Assembly (NCBI GenBank): GCA_964646755.1
Contig: CAZYIE010000004.1
Location: 1-64,000 of the forward strand
DNA: 64,000 nucleotides
Source of the DNA: MVRV01 sp964646755
GTDB taxonomy: Bacteria; Desulfobacterota; Syntrophia; Syntrophales; Smithellaceae
Reading direction: 5' to 3'
Below are positions 43,573 through 53,405 of this stretch, piece by piece (the first letter of the stretch is position 1; each line of letters begins with the position of its first letter). The translations under genes were made by a program, and so were the position numbers. Below the pieces are notes generated by a model. That model had not been told where the DNA came from. It did not search any database and saw nothing but the letters and a program-made list of their open reading frames with translations.

Positions 43573-44130
43573 ATGCGAATTATCGGAGGTAAAGCCAAGG
43601 GAAGGATCTTACAATTTCCTCCCTCATCAAAAGAAAGGCCTACTTCCGATTTTCTGCGTGAAGCTCTTTTTAATTTGCTGGGCCCGCTTACGGAAAAATC
43701 TTTTCTTGACCTTTTTGCCGGTTCGGGGAGTGTGGGAATAGAAGCTGCCAGCCGCGGTGCAAAAGAAGTCGTTTTTATTGAAAAAGATAAGAAAATTGCT
43801 GCGGTTGCCCAAAAAAATATTGTTGCCTGCAATCTGAATAAAAATTGCCGGATTATTCCCGGGGATATCAGCGCCGGTTTGTGCGATTTGTTTAAAAATA
43901 AATATGAGTTTGATTTTGTGTTTGCCGATCCCCCTTATAGCCGGGGATTAGTGGGAATAACAATAAAATTATTAAAAGAAAATCCGGTTTTTACGGAAGA
44001 AGCGGTAGTTGTGATTCAGCATTCGACAAGAGAAGACATAGAGTCGCTTTTAGATGGAAAAACAATTCTCAAAGATCAGAGAAAATATGGCGACAATGCT
44101 CTGACCTTTTTAAAAATGGAGCGCCCATGA
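43573..44130 (+). CDS. rsmD: 16S rRNA (guanine966-N2)-methyltransferase RsmD
   Basis: This 185-residue Rossmann methyltransferase has motif I DLFAGSGSVGIEA (about 46-58) and the catalytic DPPY (about 118-121) of N2-guanine methylases. RsmD methylates G966 of 16S rRNA. Its stop overlaps the coaD start by four bases, a neighbour pairing found in many bacteria. Confidence 0.93.
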   Translation: MRIIGGKAKGRILQFPPSSKERPTSDFLREALFNLLGPLTEKSFLDLFAGSGSVGIEAASRGAKEVVFIEKDKKIAAVAQKNIVACNLNKNCRIIPGDISAGLCDLFKNKYEFDFVFADPPYSRGLVGITIKLLKENPVFTEEAVVVIQHSTREDIESLLDGKTILKDQRKYGDNALTFLKMERP

Positions 44131-44636
44131 AACAAGAAAAGTTTGCCAGTAGAATCGCAGTTTATCCAGGTTCCTTTGATCCAATAACCAATGGCCACGT
44201 GGATATTATAAACAGGGGAGTTCGGATATTCGATGAAGTCATTGTACTTGTAGCTTATAATGCCAGTAAGACTTCTTTGTTTACTGTGGATGAGCGTGTA
44301 GCAATGATCAGCGACGCCATTGGAGATATTCCGGGAGTGAGAGTGGACAGTCATTCCGGACTGCTGGTTGATTACCTGAAAAAGGCGAACGCCAATGTAA
44401 TCTTAAGAGGTATGCGTGCTCTTTCCGACTTCGAATATGAATTCCAGATGGCTCTGATGAACCGCAGACAGTCCCGGGAAATTGAAACAGTATTTCTGAT
44501 GAGCGGCTTCAAGTGGTTTTTTACCGGGTCACAGATCATCAAACAGGTCGCCAGTATCGGTGGTTCGGTAAAAGGTTTGTTGCCGGATAAAGTCCATAAA
44601 AAACTACTGGCAAAATTCAATAACGGGAGGAAGTAG
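44127..44636 (+). CDS. coaD: phosphopantetheine adenylyltransferase
   Basis: This 169-residue nucleotidyltransferase has the YPGSFDPITNGHVDII motif (about 11-26), the RGMR element (about 92-95) and the switch region with SSxxIK-like SQIIK (about 133-137). It makes dephospho-CoA from 4'-phosphopantetheine and ATP. It overlaps rsmD by four bases and is followed three bases later by an aminotransferase gene. Confidence 0.95.
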   Translation: MKQEKFASRIAVYPGSFDPITNGHVDIINRGVRIFDEVIVLVAYNASKTSLFTVDERVAMISDAIGDIPGVRVDSHSGLLVDYLKKANANVILRGMRALSDFEYEFQMALMNRRQSREIETVFLMSGFKWFFTGSQIIKQVASIGGSVKGLLPDKVHKKLLAKFNNGRK

Positions 44637-44639
44637 TTT

Positions 44640-45833
44640 GTGAAATTAGCAACAAGAGTAGCGCAAATAAAACCATCGGAAACTTTAGCGATTACAGCAA
44701 AAGCAAACGCCTTGAAAGCTGAAGGCAGGGATGTGATTGGCTTTGGCGCCGGCGAGCCGGATTTTGATACACCGGCAAATATAAAAACTGCCGCAATCAA
44801 AGCAATTGAAGCCGGCTTTACCAAATATACCCCGGTAGGCGGAACGGATGAATTAAAGGATGCTGTTATCGGCAAATTAAAGCGTGATAATGCACTGGAA
44901 TATAAACGTTCGCAAATTGTTGTTTCCTGCGGAGCCAAACATAGCTTATACAATCTGGCTCAGGCTCTTTTTGAAGCTGGCGATGAAGTCATTATTCCCG
45001 CACCATACTGGGTTTCTTATCCCGATATTGTTGTACTCGCGGGCGGTCAGCCGGTTATTGTCGAAACCCAGGAAAAAGACGGTTTTAAGATGAAACCGGA
45101 GCAACTGAAGGCTGCAATAAACAGTCGCACAAAAGCTGTCGTAATCAATAGTCCGTCCAATCCAACTGGTGCTGCCTATTCTCCTGAAGAATTAAAAGCT
45201 CTGGCGGCGGTTCTCCTGAATACGGAAATTCTAGTTATTTCCGACGATATTTATGAAAAAATAATTTATGCGGATTTCCCTTTTGCCAATATTGCCACGG
45301 TAGAACCAAGAATAAAAGACCGGACGATTGTTGTTAATGGTGTTTCCAAAGCGTATGCCATGACCGGTTGGCGCATTGGTTACGCAGCCGGCCCGGAACA
45401 GATAATTGCTGCTATTAGTAAAATTCAAAGTCAAAATACATCTAATCCGGCTTCTATTTCACAGAAAGCTGCTGTGGAAGCGCTAAACGGGGATCAGGAT
45501 GTGGTCGGTCAAATGGTTATTGAATTCCGGAAAAGAAGGGAGGTTATCGTAAAATTGCTCAATGAAATTGACGGCATAAAATGTCTGTTGCCGGAAGGTG
45601 CCTTTTATGTATTCCCGAATGTTTCCGCAATATATGGCCGTTCCTTTCAGGACAAAAAGATAACCAATTCCACACAATTAATTGATTATCTATTGGATGA
45701 AGCCAATGTAGCCACTGTTCCCGGTGCCGCTTTCGGCAGTGACAATCATATCCGTTTATCTTATGCAACGTCTTTGAAAAATATTGAAGAAGGTTTGAAG
45801 CGAATCAAGACCGCGATTGCCAAATTGTCTTAA
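44640..45833 (+). CDS. class I aspartate/aromatic aminotransferase
   Basis: This 397-residue PLP enzyme has GFGAGEPDFDTP (about 34-45), the NPSNPTGAAY motif (about 171-180) and the PLP lysine in NGVSKAYAMTGWRIGY (about 229-244). These fit the aspartate transaminase Ib group, which often also accepts prephenate or alanine. The start codon is GTG, preceded by GGGAGGA. It is packed against coaD in a tight operon. Confidence 0.92.
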   Translation: MKLATRVAQIKPSETLAITAKANALKAEGRDVIGFGAGEPDFDTPANIKTAAIKAIEAGFTKYTPVGGTDELKDAVIGKLKRDNALEYKRSQIVVSCGAKHSLYNLAQALFEAGDEVIIPAPYWVSYPDIVVLAGGQPVIVETQEKDGFKMKPEQLKAAINSRTKAVVINSPSNPTGAAYSPEELKALAAVLLNTEILVISDDIYEKIIYADFPFANIATVEPRIKDRTIVVNGVSKAYAMTGWRIGYAAGPEQIIAAISKIQSQNTSNPASISQKAAVEALNGDQDVVGQMVIEFRKRREVIVKLLNEIDGIKCLLPEGAFYVFPNVSAIYGRSFQDKKITNSTQLIDYLLDEANVATVPGAAFGSDNHIRLSYATSLKNIEEGLKRIKTAIAKLS

Positions 45834-45851
45834 ATAAAGGAAGGAAAACAA

Positions 45852-47255
45852 ATGGGTGGTATTTTCGGAGTAGTATCGCAGGAAAATTGTGTCCAAACGT
45901 TGTTTTACGGAATTGATTATCATTCACATCTGGGTACGGAAAATGGCGGGATGGCTGTACTGGGAGCTAAAGGATTTCACAGTGCAATACACAGCATTTC
46001 TCAGGCGCAATTCAAATCGAGATTTATTGACGACTACCGCAAAATGGAAGGTTGCTTCGGAATCGGGGCAATCGACGATGAATCGCCTCAGCCTTTGATT
46101 ATCCGTTCTAAATTTGGTGCCTATGCTGTTGTGGCTACCGGTCTCATCAGCAATAAAGAAAAATTAATCAGCGAACTTCTTAACGAAGGTGTATCCTTTA
46201 GTGAAATGGCTGGTGGTGGCGTCAATAATGTAGAAATAGTTGCCCGCCTGATTAACCGTGGAGACAATATAGTCGAAGGAATTGCCTCCATGCGCGGTGC
46301 CATAGAAGGATCAATCTGTGCATTAGTTTTAACCCGTGATGGCATTTATGCGGCCCGGGATAAGTTTGGCCGTTTTCCTCTGGCCATCGGCAAAAAGAGA
46401 GACCGCAATGAAAAATCATATGTTGTTGCCACCGAAGCCAGCTCTTTTGAAAACCTGGGTTATGAATTGATCAAGTTTATCGGTCCTGGCGAAATTTTAG
46501 TGATTTCTCCCGACGGAGTCAAGCAGGTAAAACCGGAAGGGAGCGAGAAGAAAATATGCTCATTTTTGTGGATATATACTGGGAATCCAGCTTCAACATA
46601 TGAAGGTATCAGTGTAGAGAGCACTCGGGAACGTTGTGGCAGCTATTTAGCCAAGCGTGATAATGTAGAAGCTGATTTTGTCTCCGGTGTGCCTGATTCC
46701 GGAGTAGGTCATGCCATCGGCTATGCAATGGAATCGGGAATACCTTTCCGTCGGCCACTGATTAAATATACTCCTGGTTATGGACGCAGTTATACCCCGC
46801 CAACACAGGAAATAAGAGACCTGGTGGCAACAATGAAACTCATGGCAGTTCATGATGTTATTAAAGACAGCCGTATGATCATCTGTGATGATTCCATTGT
46901 CCGGGGTACACAACTGAAAAATTATACTATTAAGAAATTATGGGATAATGGGGCCAAAGAAATTCATATTCGTCCCGCCTGTCCGCCCTTAATGTTTCCC
47001 TGCATATACGCATCTTCCACGCGAACTTCAGCAGAACTGGCCTGTCGCAAAGCAATTCGTGTTCTCGAAGGGAAAGAACCGGATAATCCAGAAGAGTATC
47101 TTGATCGCTCAGGAGCAAAACACGCCAAGATGATTGACTGGATTCGTCATGATCTCAACGTTACATCCTTAAAGTATCTGGAAATTGAAGACATGATAGC
47201 CGCTATCGGGCTTCCGGCAGATCAACTTTGCCTTCATTGCTGGCAGGGCATATAG
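45852..47255 (+). CDS. PurF-like amidophosphoribosyltransferase paralogue lacking the glutaminase site
   Basis: This 467-residue protein has the full PurF layout but an altered N-terminal domain. Residue 2 is Gly where PurF has the nucleophile Cys (MGGIFG instead of MCGIxG). The H-R-G-Q-E motif reads HLGTE, and the NGN oxyanion motif reads TGL. In contrast the PRPP loop IICDDSIVRGT (about 341-351) is intact, and so are the four cysteines that bind a [4Fe-4S] cluster in Bacillus-type PurF (here Cys236, 384, 460 and 463). It could use free ammonia or act as a regulator or another phosphoribosyltransferase. Similar proteins occur in clostridia and Bacteroidetes. Confidence 0.85.
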   Translation: MGGIFGVVSQENCVQTLFYGIDYHSHLGTENGGMAVLGAKGFHSAIHSISQAQFKSRFIDDYRKMEGCFGIGAIDDESPQPLIIRSKFGAYAVVATGLISNKEKLISELLNEGVSFSEMAGGGVNNVEIVARLINRGDNIVEGIASMRGAIEGSICALVLTRDGIYAARDKFGRFPLAIGKKRDRNEKSYVVATEASSFENLGYELIKFIGPGEILVISPDGVKQVKPEGSEKKICSFLWIYTGNPASTYEGISVESTRERCGSYLAKRDNVEADFVSGVPDSGVGHAIGYAMESGIPFRRPLIKYTPGYGRSYTPPTQEIRDLVATMKLMAVHDVIKDSRMIICDDSIVRGTQLKNYTIKKLWDNGAKEIHIRPACPPLMFPCIYASSTRTSAELACRKAIRVLEGKEPDNPEEYLDRSGAKHAKMIDWIRHDLNVTSLKYLEIEDMIAAIGLPADQLCLHCWQGI

Positions 47256-47354
47256 CAATCATTATTTTTACATATCCCGACTTTTTAATCTCTCTGGGTT
47301 AAATTCCCCGTCGCTTGCGACGAAGAAGAGAGCGTTGCTGCTCCCATCAAGATA

Positions 47355-47374
47355 CCCCGCTGCTTGCGGCGGGG
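47355..47374. repeat. extragenic palindrome (CCCCGC stem)
   Basis: CCCCGC (47355-47360) and GCGGGG (47369-47374) form a hairpin with loop TGCTTGCG. A similar half-palindrome CCCGTCGCTTGCGACG lies at 47307-47322. Palindromes of this kind are common dispersed repeats in related genomes. This pair lies in the gap between the PurF paralogue and ispG. Confidence 0.5.
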
Positions 47375-47459
47375 AGATTCATTCTGCAATTATTCGTTGC
47401 CAGAGAATGAGCGCCGTGTTATGAATTTTATCAAACTTCATTAGTGAAAGTCGGTGACT

Positions 47460-48533
47460 ATGGATGATTCATCTAAGATAAAGAGAAAGAAAACAAGAAC
47501 AATCGATTTAGGCGGAGTACCTATCGGTGGAGATGCACCGATAACAGTGCAATCCATGACCAATACGAACACTGCCGATGTAAATGCCACAGTTGCGCAG
47601 ATTGAAGAACTGGCAGCTGCAGGCTGCGAAATTATCCGCATTGCCATACCTGATCAGGAAGCGGTAGATGCTATTGCCGAAATTAAGAAAAGAATTAATA
47701 TCCCCTTGATAGCCGACATACACTTCCATTACCAGCTGGCAATTGACGCCATGAAGCAGGGAGTTGCCGGAATTCGCATTAATCCCGGCAATATTGCCCG
47801 GGAAAAAATACGGGAAATAGTTAAAGTAGCTAAAGAACGGGAAGTGGTAATTCGAATTGGAGTTAATGCCGGATCATTGCAAAAGGATTTAGTGCTGGAA
47901 TACGGTGGGGTTACGGCAGAAGCTCTGGTTGCCAGCGCTTTGAAAAATATTGAGCTTTTTGAAGAGGAAGGTTTCGATAACTTAAAGTTGTCCCTGAAGT
48001 CATCCGACGTGCCGATTATGATCGAAGCCTATCGGGCCATTGCCGAAAAAACTGATTATCCGTTGCATCTGGGAGTGACGGAAGCGGGAACTCAGGTTGG
48101 TGCCGCGATAAAATCATCACTGGGTATCGGAACGTTACTTTATCAGGGAATAGGCGACACAATTAGAGTTTCTGTTACCGGCAATCCTCTCCTGGAAATT
48201 CCTATCGCTTATGGAATTTTGCGCTCGTTAAAAATAAGAAGAGTTGGCCCGGAAATAGTTTCGTGCCCCACCTGCGGACGCTGCCAGATCGATCTTTTAG
48301 GATTGACGGAAAAAATGGAAAAAGCTCTGGCTGGGCGAAAAAAATATGTGAAAGTGGCGTTGATGGGCTGTGTGGTTAATGGTCCCGGTGAGGCTGCCGA
48401 TGCCGATATCGGTATTGCCGGCGGCACTGGTTTTGGCATGATGTTTAAAAAGGGAGTGGCCTATAAAAGGGTAGCGGAAAAAGATTTGGTAACGGTTTTA
48501 CTTGAAGAGATAGAATCGTTGGACAATGAGTAG
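47460..48533 (+). CDS. ispG: 4-hydroxy-3-methylbut-2-enyl diphosphate synthase
   Basis: This protein of about 357 residues has the three Fe-S cluster cysteines, two in SCPTCGRCQ and one in MGCVVNGPGE. It performs the penultimate step of the MEP isoprenoid pathway using a [4Fe-4S] cluster. The start may be the GTG at 47454 or the ATG at 47460; I take the ATG. It is followed 11 bases later by proS. Confidence 0.94.
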   Translation: MDDSSKIKRKKTRTIDLGGVPIGGDAPITVQSMTNTNTADVNATVAQIEELAAAGCEIIRIAIPDQEAVDAIAEIKKRINIPLIADIHFHYQLAIDAMKQGVAGIRINPGNIAREKIREIVKVAKEREVVIRIGVNAGSLQKDLVLEYGGVTAEALVASALKNIELFEEEGFDNLKLSLKSSDVPIMIEAYRAIAEKTDYPLHLGVTEAGTQVGAAIKSSLGIGTLLYQGIGDTIRVSVTGNPLLEIPIAYGILRSLKIRRVGPEIVSCPTCGRCQIDLLGLTEKMEKALAGRKKYVKVALMGCVVNGPGEAADADIGIAGGTGFGMMFKKGVAYKRVAEKDLVTVLLEEIESLDNE

Positions 48534-48544
48534 AAGGGGGTTCA

Positions 48545-50287
48545 ATGCGTTATTCAGAGATGTTTCTGCCTACCGGAAGGGAAGTTCCTTCGGACGCTGA
48601 AGTTATAAGCCACCAGTTGATGATTCGGGCCGGGATGATTCGAAAATTAACCAGTGGCATTTATTCTTATTTACCAATGGGTTATCGGGTTATTCGCAAA
48701 GTTGAACAAATTGTTCGTGAAGAAATGAACAAAGCCTTGGGGCAGGAAGTATTTCTGCCGATGGTTCAGCCGGCTGAGCTCTGGCAGGAATCGGGCCGCT
48801 GGGAATATTACGGCAAGGAATTGCTCCGGTTTCGTGATCGTCATGAACGGCAATATTGCCTGGGACCAACTCATGAAGAAGTTATTACTGATCTCGTCCG
48901 CAATGATATTAAGACCTATCGCCAGTTGCCCCGTATTCTTTATCAGATTCAGACCAAATTTCGGGATGAAGTTCGTCCCCGTTTTGGGGTGATGCGTTGC
49001 CGTGAATTCGGGATGAAAGATGCCTATAGTTTTGATGCCGATGAGGCCGGAGCGGAAATTAGTTATGAAAAAATGTTTGCTGCCTATAACAACATATTCC
49101 GGCGCTGTGGTTTAAAATTCCGGCCTGTGGAAGCCGATTCCGGCAGCATTGGCGGTAAATATTCGCATGAATTTATGGTCATGGCCGAGTCCGGTGAAGA
49201 TGCCATGGTCGTTTGTGATAAATGCGTTTATGCTGCCAATCTGGAAAAGGCTGAAGTGAGCGTACCCCAAAAAGTTAATATAACAGATAATGATTGGCTG
49301 CCGCAGGAGATTGTTCATACGCCCAATGTGCGTACAATTGAAGAGGTCAGTGATTTCTTAAAAGTAAGTCCCCGGGACATTGTAAAAACATTGATTTTTA
49401 ACGCCGATGGCCAGCCCTGCGCCATATTGATTCGCGGTGATCAGGAAGTCAACGAAATTAAAGTAAAAAATTATCTAGGGGCCAATGAACTGGAGCTCGC
49501 CGATGATGAAATGATTATGAAGGCGACGGGCGCACCGCGGGGATTTGCCGGAGCGGTAAAAATTAAAACCCGGATTATTGCCGATTATTCGGTTATGAAC
49601 ATGGTTAATTTTGTCACCGGCGCCAATAAAGAAGATTATCATTTAAAGAACGTCAATATCGGACGCGATTGCAATGTAGAATTATTTGCTGATCTGCGTG
49701 TTGTGGAAAAGAATGACAAATGTCCGCGCTGCGGCGGGAGCATTCAATTTGTCCGCGGTATTGAAGTAGGGCACGTTTTCAAGCTGGGAACCAAATACAG
49801 CAAAGCCCTGAAAGCGGCATATCTGGACAAAGATGGCCAGGAAAAGATAATGATTATGGGTTGCTACGGAATAGGAATAGGCAGAACCGTTGCCGCCTGC
49901 ATTGAACAGAATAATGATGCCAACGGTATAGTCTGGCCCATGCCGCTTGCGCCTTATCATGTTATTGTCACTCCGGTGAATGTGAATGAGGGAGATGTTT
50001 CAAAAGCCGCCGAAAAAATTTATCATGACTTGCTGGCCTGCGGAATTGAAGTTATTTTCGATGACCGCGATGAAAGGGCAGGGGTGAAATTTAAAGATGC
50101 CGACCTGATCGGTATCCCTTTGAGGGTTACTGTTGGTCAAAAAAATCTTATTGCGGGAAATGTAGAGTTGAAAAATAGAAAATCCGGTGAGACTAAGATT
50201 TATTCTCTTGCGGAAATAGTTACGGAAATTCAAAAAAATATTGCCGAAGCTTTAGAACAAGGAGTTGCAGTCCCTTGTTCCAGGTGA
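48545..50287 (+). CDS. proS: prolyl-tRNA synthetase (bacterial type with editing domain)
   Basis: This 580-residue class II synthetase has motif 2 (FRDEVRPRFGVMRCREFGMKD, about 137-157), motif 3 (GCYGIGIGRT, about 439-448) and the YbaK-like editing insertion between them (about 225-390, with SPRDIVKTLIF). The presence of the insertion marks the full-length bacterial form. GGGGG lies upstream of the ATG. Confidence 0.95.
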   Translation: MRYSEMFLPTGREVPSDAEVISHQLMIRAGMIRKLTSGIYSYLPMGYRVIRKVEQIVREEMNKALGQEVFLPMVQPAELWQESGRWEYYGKELLRFRDRHERQYCLGPTHEEVITDLVRNDIKTYRQLPRILYQIQTKFRDEVRPRFGVMRCREFGMKDAYSFDADEAGAEISYEKMFAAYNNIFRRCGLKFRPVEADSGSIGGKYSHEFMVMAESGEDAMVVCDKCVYAANLEKAEVSVPQKVNITDNDWLPQEIVHTPNVRTIEEVSDFLKVSPRDIVKTLIFNADGQPCAILIRGDQEVNEIKVKNYLGANELELADDEMIMKATGAPRGFAGAVKIKTRIIADYSVMNMVNFVTGANKEDYHLKNVNIGRDCNVELFADLRVVEKNDKCPRCGGSIQFVRGIEVGHVFKLGTKYSKALKAAYLDKDGQEKIMIMGCYGIGIGRTVAACIEQNNDANGIVWPMPLAPYHVIVTPVNVNEGDVSKAAEKIYHDLLACGIEVIFDDRDERAGVKFKDADLIGIPLRVTVGQKNLIAGNVELKNRKSGETKIYSLAEIVTEIQKNIAEALEQGVAVPCSR

Positions 50288-50369
50288 GAGATTCTTTGCC
50301 AAAATGCTTCAGAATGACATTGTGTTACATCATCTAGCCGCAGGAAACATTAATTAGCTGGGAACTTTC

Positions 50370-52514
50370 ATGCTACGAATTACTGATATTCTCGACAAAG
50401 CTCAATCTTACCTGCCAGCCGAAGAATTGGGAATGATCGAGAAAGCATATATCTATTCGGCAACAGTACATCAAGGGCAGGTGAGACTTTCCGGAGAACC
50501 ATACCTTACTCATCCAATGGAAGTTGCGGGCATTCTTGTTGAGATGAAACTCGATGCAGCAACAATCATCAGTGGCCTTTTACACGATACAGTAGAGGAC
50601 ACATTAACCACCCAGGAACAGATAGAAGAAGAATTCGGTAAAGATGTTGCTTTCCTGGTCGGCGGCTTGACAAAGTTAAGCCGCATCTCTTTTGGTTCTC
50701 AAGAAGAGCGGCTGGCCGAAAATTTCCGCAAAATGATATTAGCCATGTCTGCCGATATCCGTATTCTCCTGGTGCGACTGGCGGACCGTATTCACAATAT
50801 GCAAACATTGCAGTATCAGACCCCGGATAAAAGGGCTTATATTGCTAAAGAAACCATGGAAATATACGCACCACTGGCTAATCGTCTGGGGATTAACTGG
50901 ATGAAAATATTGCTGGAAGACCTTTCCTTTAAATATTTGCATCCGGAAGAATATAATGAATTATCACGGCGTGTTGTTAAAACCAAGGAATCACGCGATC
51001 TTTATACTGAGGAAGTGAAAAGCATTATTCGGCGCGAACTGGAAAAATTTTCCATTAAAGGTGAAGTAGAAGGGCGAGCAAAACATTTATATGGTATTTA
51101 TAAAAAAATGCAGGAACAAAACCTGGATTTTGATGAAGTTTATGACCTCATGGCCTTTCGCCTGATTCTGGATTCGGATAATGTAAAATTATGTTATGAG
51201 GCGCTCAGTGCCGTTCATGCTTTATGGAAGCCTGTTCCGGGCAGATTTAAAGATTATATTGCCATGCCCAAAGCAAATAATTATCAATCCTTGCACACAA
51301 CAGTAATCGGTCCCTATGGAGAGAGACTCGAAATCCAGATTCGGATAAAAGCAATGCATGAATGGGCCGAGAAGGGTATTGCTGCCCACTGGAAATATAA
51401 AGAAGGCCGAACCTTTAAAAATGATGAAGATAGTCAAATAAAGAAACTTCGCGAAATGCTGGAAATTCAGCAGGAGATAAAAGATCCGAAAGAGTTCATG
51501 TCTAATCTGAAACTGGCGCTGTTCCCGGAGGAAGTCTATGTATTCACGCCCAAAGGAGATGTAAAAGCTTTTCCCAAGGGAGCAACGCCCATCGATTTTG
51601 CATACAGCATTCATTCCGATGTCGGAAACAAATGCATTGGCGCCAAAGTTAACCGGAACATTGTTCCTCTGAAATATGAACTGCAAAATGGTGATCGGGT
51701 AGAGATTACGACACAAGCCGGGCATCACCCCAGCAAGGATTGGTTGAAATATGTTGTCACAACAAGAGCAATCTCCAAGATTAGAAATTGGATTAATCTC
51801 GAGGAAAAGAAAAGCTCGCTGGATTTGGGACGCGATTTACTGGATAAAGAATTTAAACGGCATAACTTAAAATTCAGCACCTACGTTAAATCGGAAGAGA
51901 TTAGAAAAATATTTGTTGAGCATGGTGTAAATTCTCTTGATGATCTGATATCTCAGGTCGGTTATGGCCGGATTTCCCCCAAACAAATCGTTAATCATTT
52001 CCTGTTGGAAGAACTGGCTAAAATTCCGGCGCCCGAGCTGGAAAAAATTAAGAAAAAGCCGGAATCAACTCCATCGATGGGCATATCATTAACCGGCATA
52101 GACAATGTGATGGTCAAGTTTGCCCGATGTTGCAATCCTATTCCGGGAGATGAAATAGCAGGTTATATATCACGTGGTCGGGGCATGGCGGTTCATACGC
52201 GAAATTGTGCCCATCTTAAAAATCTTGATCTGGATAGGATTGTCGATGTTGACTGGAATGTCCGGGAGAAGCAGGCTTATCCTGTTCGGATCAAAGTTGT
52301 TTGTGATGACCGCAAAGGTATTTTAACTGAAGTAAGTTCGACAATTTCCTCTTTTGATGTAAATATCAGTTACGCGCAGGTAGAAACAATTGACCTGATC
52401 GCGACCTGTAATTTTGTAATCGATGTCAATAATTTAAAGCAACTTAATAAAATAGTACTGGCGATTAAGCAATTGAAAGCAGTCAAATCCATCGAGAGAA
52501 TGCGCAAAGCCTGA
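50370..52514 (+). CDS. rel: bifunctional (p)ppGpp synthetase/hydrolase (Rel/SpoT)
   Basis: This 714-residue protein has an HD hydrolase domain with intact HDTVED (about 72-77), a synthetase domain with YKRFKDYIAMPK-like RFKDYIAMPK (about 297-306) and QIQIR-type EIQIR (about 322-326), then TGS (about 383-445) and ACT (about 640-710) domains. The conserved cysteine pair CC is near 588-589. The intact HD motif predicts that it both makes and destroys (p)ppGpp. It is probably the only long Rel protein of this organism. Confidence 0.93.
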   Translation: MLRITDILDKAQSYLPAEELGMIEKAYIYSATVHQGQVRLSGEPYLTHPMEVAGILVEMKLDAATIISGLLHDTVEDTLTTQEQIEEEFGKDVAFLVGGLTKLSRISFGSQEERLAENFRKMILAMSADIRILLVRLADRIHNMQTLQYQTPDKRAYIAKETMEIYAPLANRLGINWMKILLEDLSFKYLHPEEYNELSRRVVKTKESRDLYTEEVKSIIRRELEKFSIKGEVEGRAKHLYGIYKKMQEQNLDFDEVYDLMAFRLILDSDNVKLCYEALSAVHALWKPVPGRFKDYIAMPKANNYQSLHTTVIGPYGERLEIQIRIKAMHEWAEKGIAAHWKYKEGRTFKNDEDSQIKKLREMLEIQQEIKDPKEFMSNLKLALFPEEVYVFTPKGDVKAFPKGATPIDFAYSIHSDVGNKCIGAKVNRNIVPLKYELQNGDRVEITTQAGHHPSKDWLKYVVTTRAISKIRNWINLEEKKSSLDLGRDLLDKEFKRHNLKFSTYVKSEEIRKIFVEHGVNSLDDLISQVGYGRISPKQIVNHFLLEELAKIPAPELEKIKKKPESTPSMGISLTGIDNVMVKFARCCNPIPGDEIAGYISRGRGMAVHTRNCAHLKNLDLDRIVDVDWNVREKQAYPVRIKVVCDDRKGILTEVSSTISSFDVNISYAQVETIDLIATCNFVIDVNNLKQLNKIVLAIKQLKAVKSIERMRKA

Positions 52515-52541
52515 AAATTAATAATCATAATTATTTGGCTG

Positions 52542-52569
52542 TTGACAAACACAGGCGGTTTGCTGTAAG
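52542..52569 (+). promoter_or_regulatory. putative promoter of the amidase-rph-rdgB operon
   Basis: TTGACA (52542-52547) is followed after 16 bases by TGTAAG (52564-52569), a moderate -10. It lies 28 bases past the rel stop and about 130 bases before the amidase start. Confidence 0.45.
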
Positions 52570-52615
52570 CCGTTTAGCAAAAATAACTTGGTAAAATAAA
52601 TGCTGAGAGCGGCAT

Positions 52616-52670
52616 AAGGAGCCGTAACGAAATGGGTAGGGATGTAATGGTTGTTTCGTAACGGCGCCTA
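52616..52670 (+). promoter_or_regulatory. leader stem-loop upstream of the amidase gene
   Basis: AGGAGCCGTAACGAA (52617-52631) and TTCGTAACGGCGCCT (52655-52669) pair at 13 of 15 positions around a loop of about 23 bases. No T-run follows, so it is not a simple terminator. It lies between the promoter and the amidase gene and may be a regulatory RNA structure or a repeat. Confidence 0.45.
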
Positions 52671-52700
52671 AGCAAGCGCAAACTTAAGTCAGGTGGAATA

Positions 52701-53405
52701 ATGTTTGGTAAAACAAAAAGACTACTCCTCATTTCAGTATTAATGCTGTTTTTTGCCATTATCGGTGGAGTTCCGTACTTATCTGCTGCAGAAAAAAAGC
52801 ATCTTGTAGTAATCGATCCGGCCCACGGCGGACAGGATACGGGTGTAAAAATTACGGATAAAGTTGGAGAAAAGGATATTACTCTGGCGATAGCCCTCGC
52901 CTTGCAAAAAGAACTGGCAAAAGATGGCAATCTGGAAATTGTTTTAACGCGCAATGCGGATAAAGAAATAAGTTTCGAAGAACGCAGAAAGAATATTTCT
53001 AAAATCAAGCCGGATGCATTCTTAAGTCTGCATATTAACGCCGGTTTTGGTAAGAGTGCAACAGGATTTGAAATTTATTACCCTGGTTTTAAAGACATTA
53101 CTGATCAAAAAAAGCAGGTAAAAGATGGACAGAGGGAGGCAAAGAATAAATATCTCAACGATTCTGTCCGGCTTGCTCAGATTATCCAAAAAAATCTGGA
53201 TACATTGTTCCCGCGTAAAGGAAGGGGATTAAGGGAAGCCGAAACTCCTATCCTTGAAGGAATAAATATTCCGGCAGTGGTTGTAGAGATTGGTTTTGGC
53301 ACAAATCCTGAGGAAAGAAAGAAATTGCTTTCTGTCGGCAGTCAATCCGAAATTGCCAAAACTCTGGCTCGGAGCATTAAATTATTTTTTCAGGTGGTGC
53401 GGTGA
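52701..53405 (+). CDS. N-acetylmuramoyl-L-alanine amidase (AmiC type)
   Basis: This 234-residue protein has a signal peptide (about 8-29) and an Amidase_3 domain with the zinc ligands in DPAHGG (His near 42), GEKD (Glu near 57) and SLHIN (His near 110), plus the catalytic Glu in VEIGF (near 198). It cleaves the amide between MurNAc and the stem peptide in the periplasm, as in daughter-cell separation. Its TGA overlaps the GTG start of rph. Confidence 0.93.
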   Translation: MFGKTKRLLLISVLMLFFAIIGGVPYLSAAEKKHLVVIDPAHGGQDTGVKITDKVGEKDITLAIALALQKELAKDGNLEIVLTRNADKEISFEERRKNISKIKPDAFLSLHINAGFGKSATGFEIYYPGFKDITDQKKQVKDGQREAKNKYLNDSVRLAQIIQKNLDTLFPRKGRGLREAETPILEGINIPAVVVEIGFGTNPEERKKLLSVGSQSEIAKTLARSIKLFFQVVR

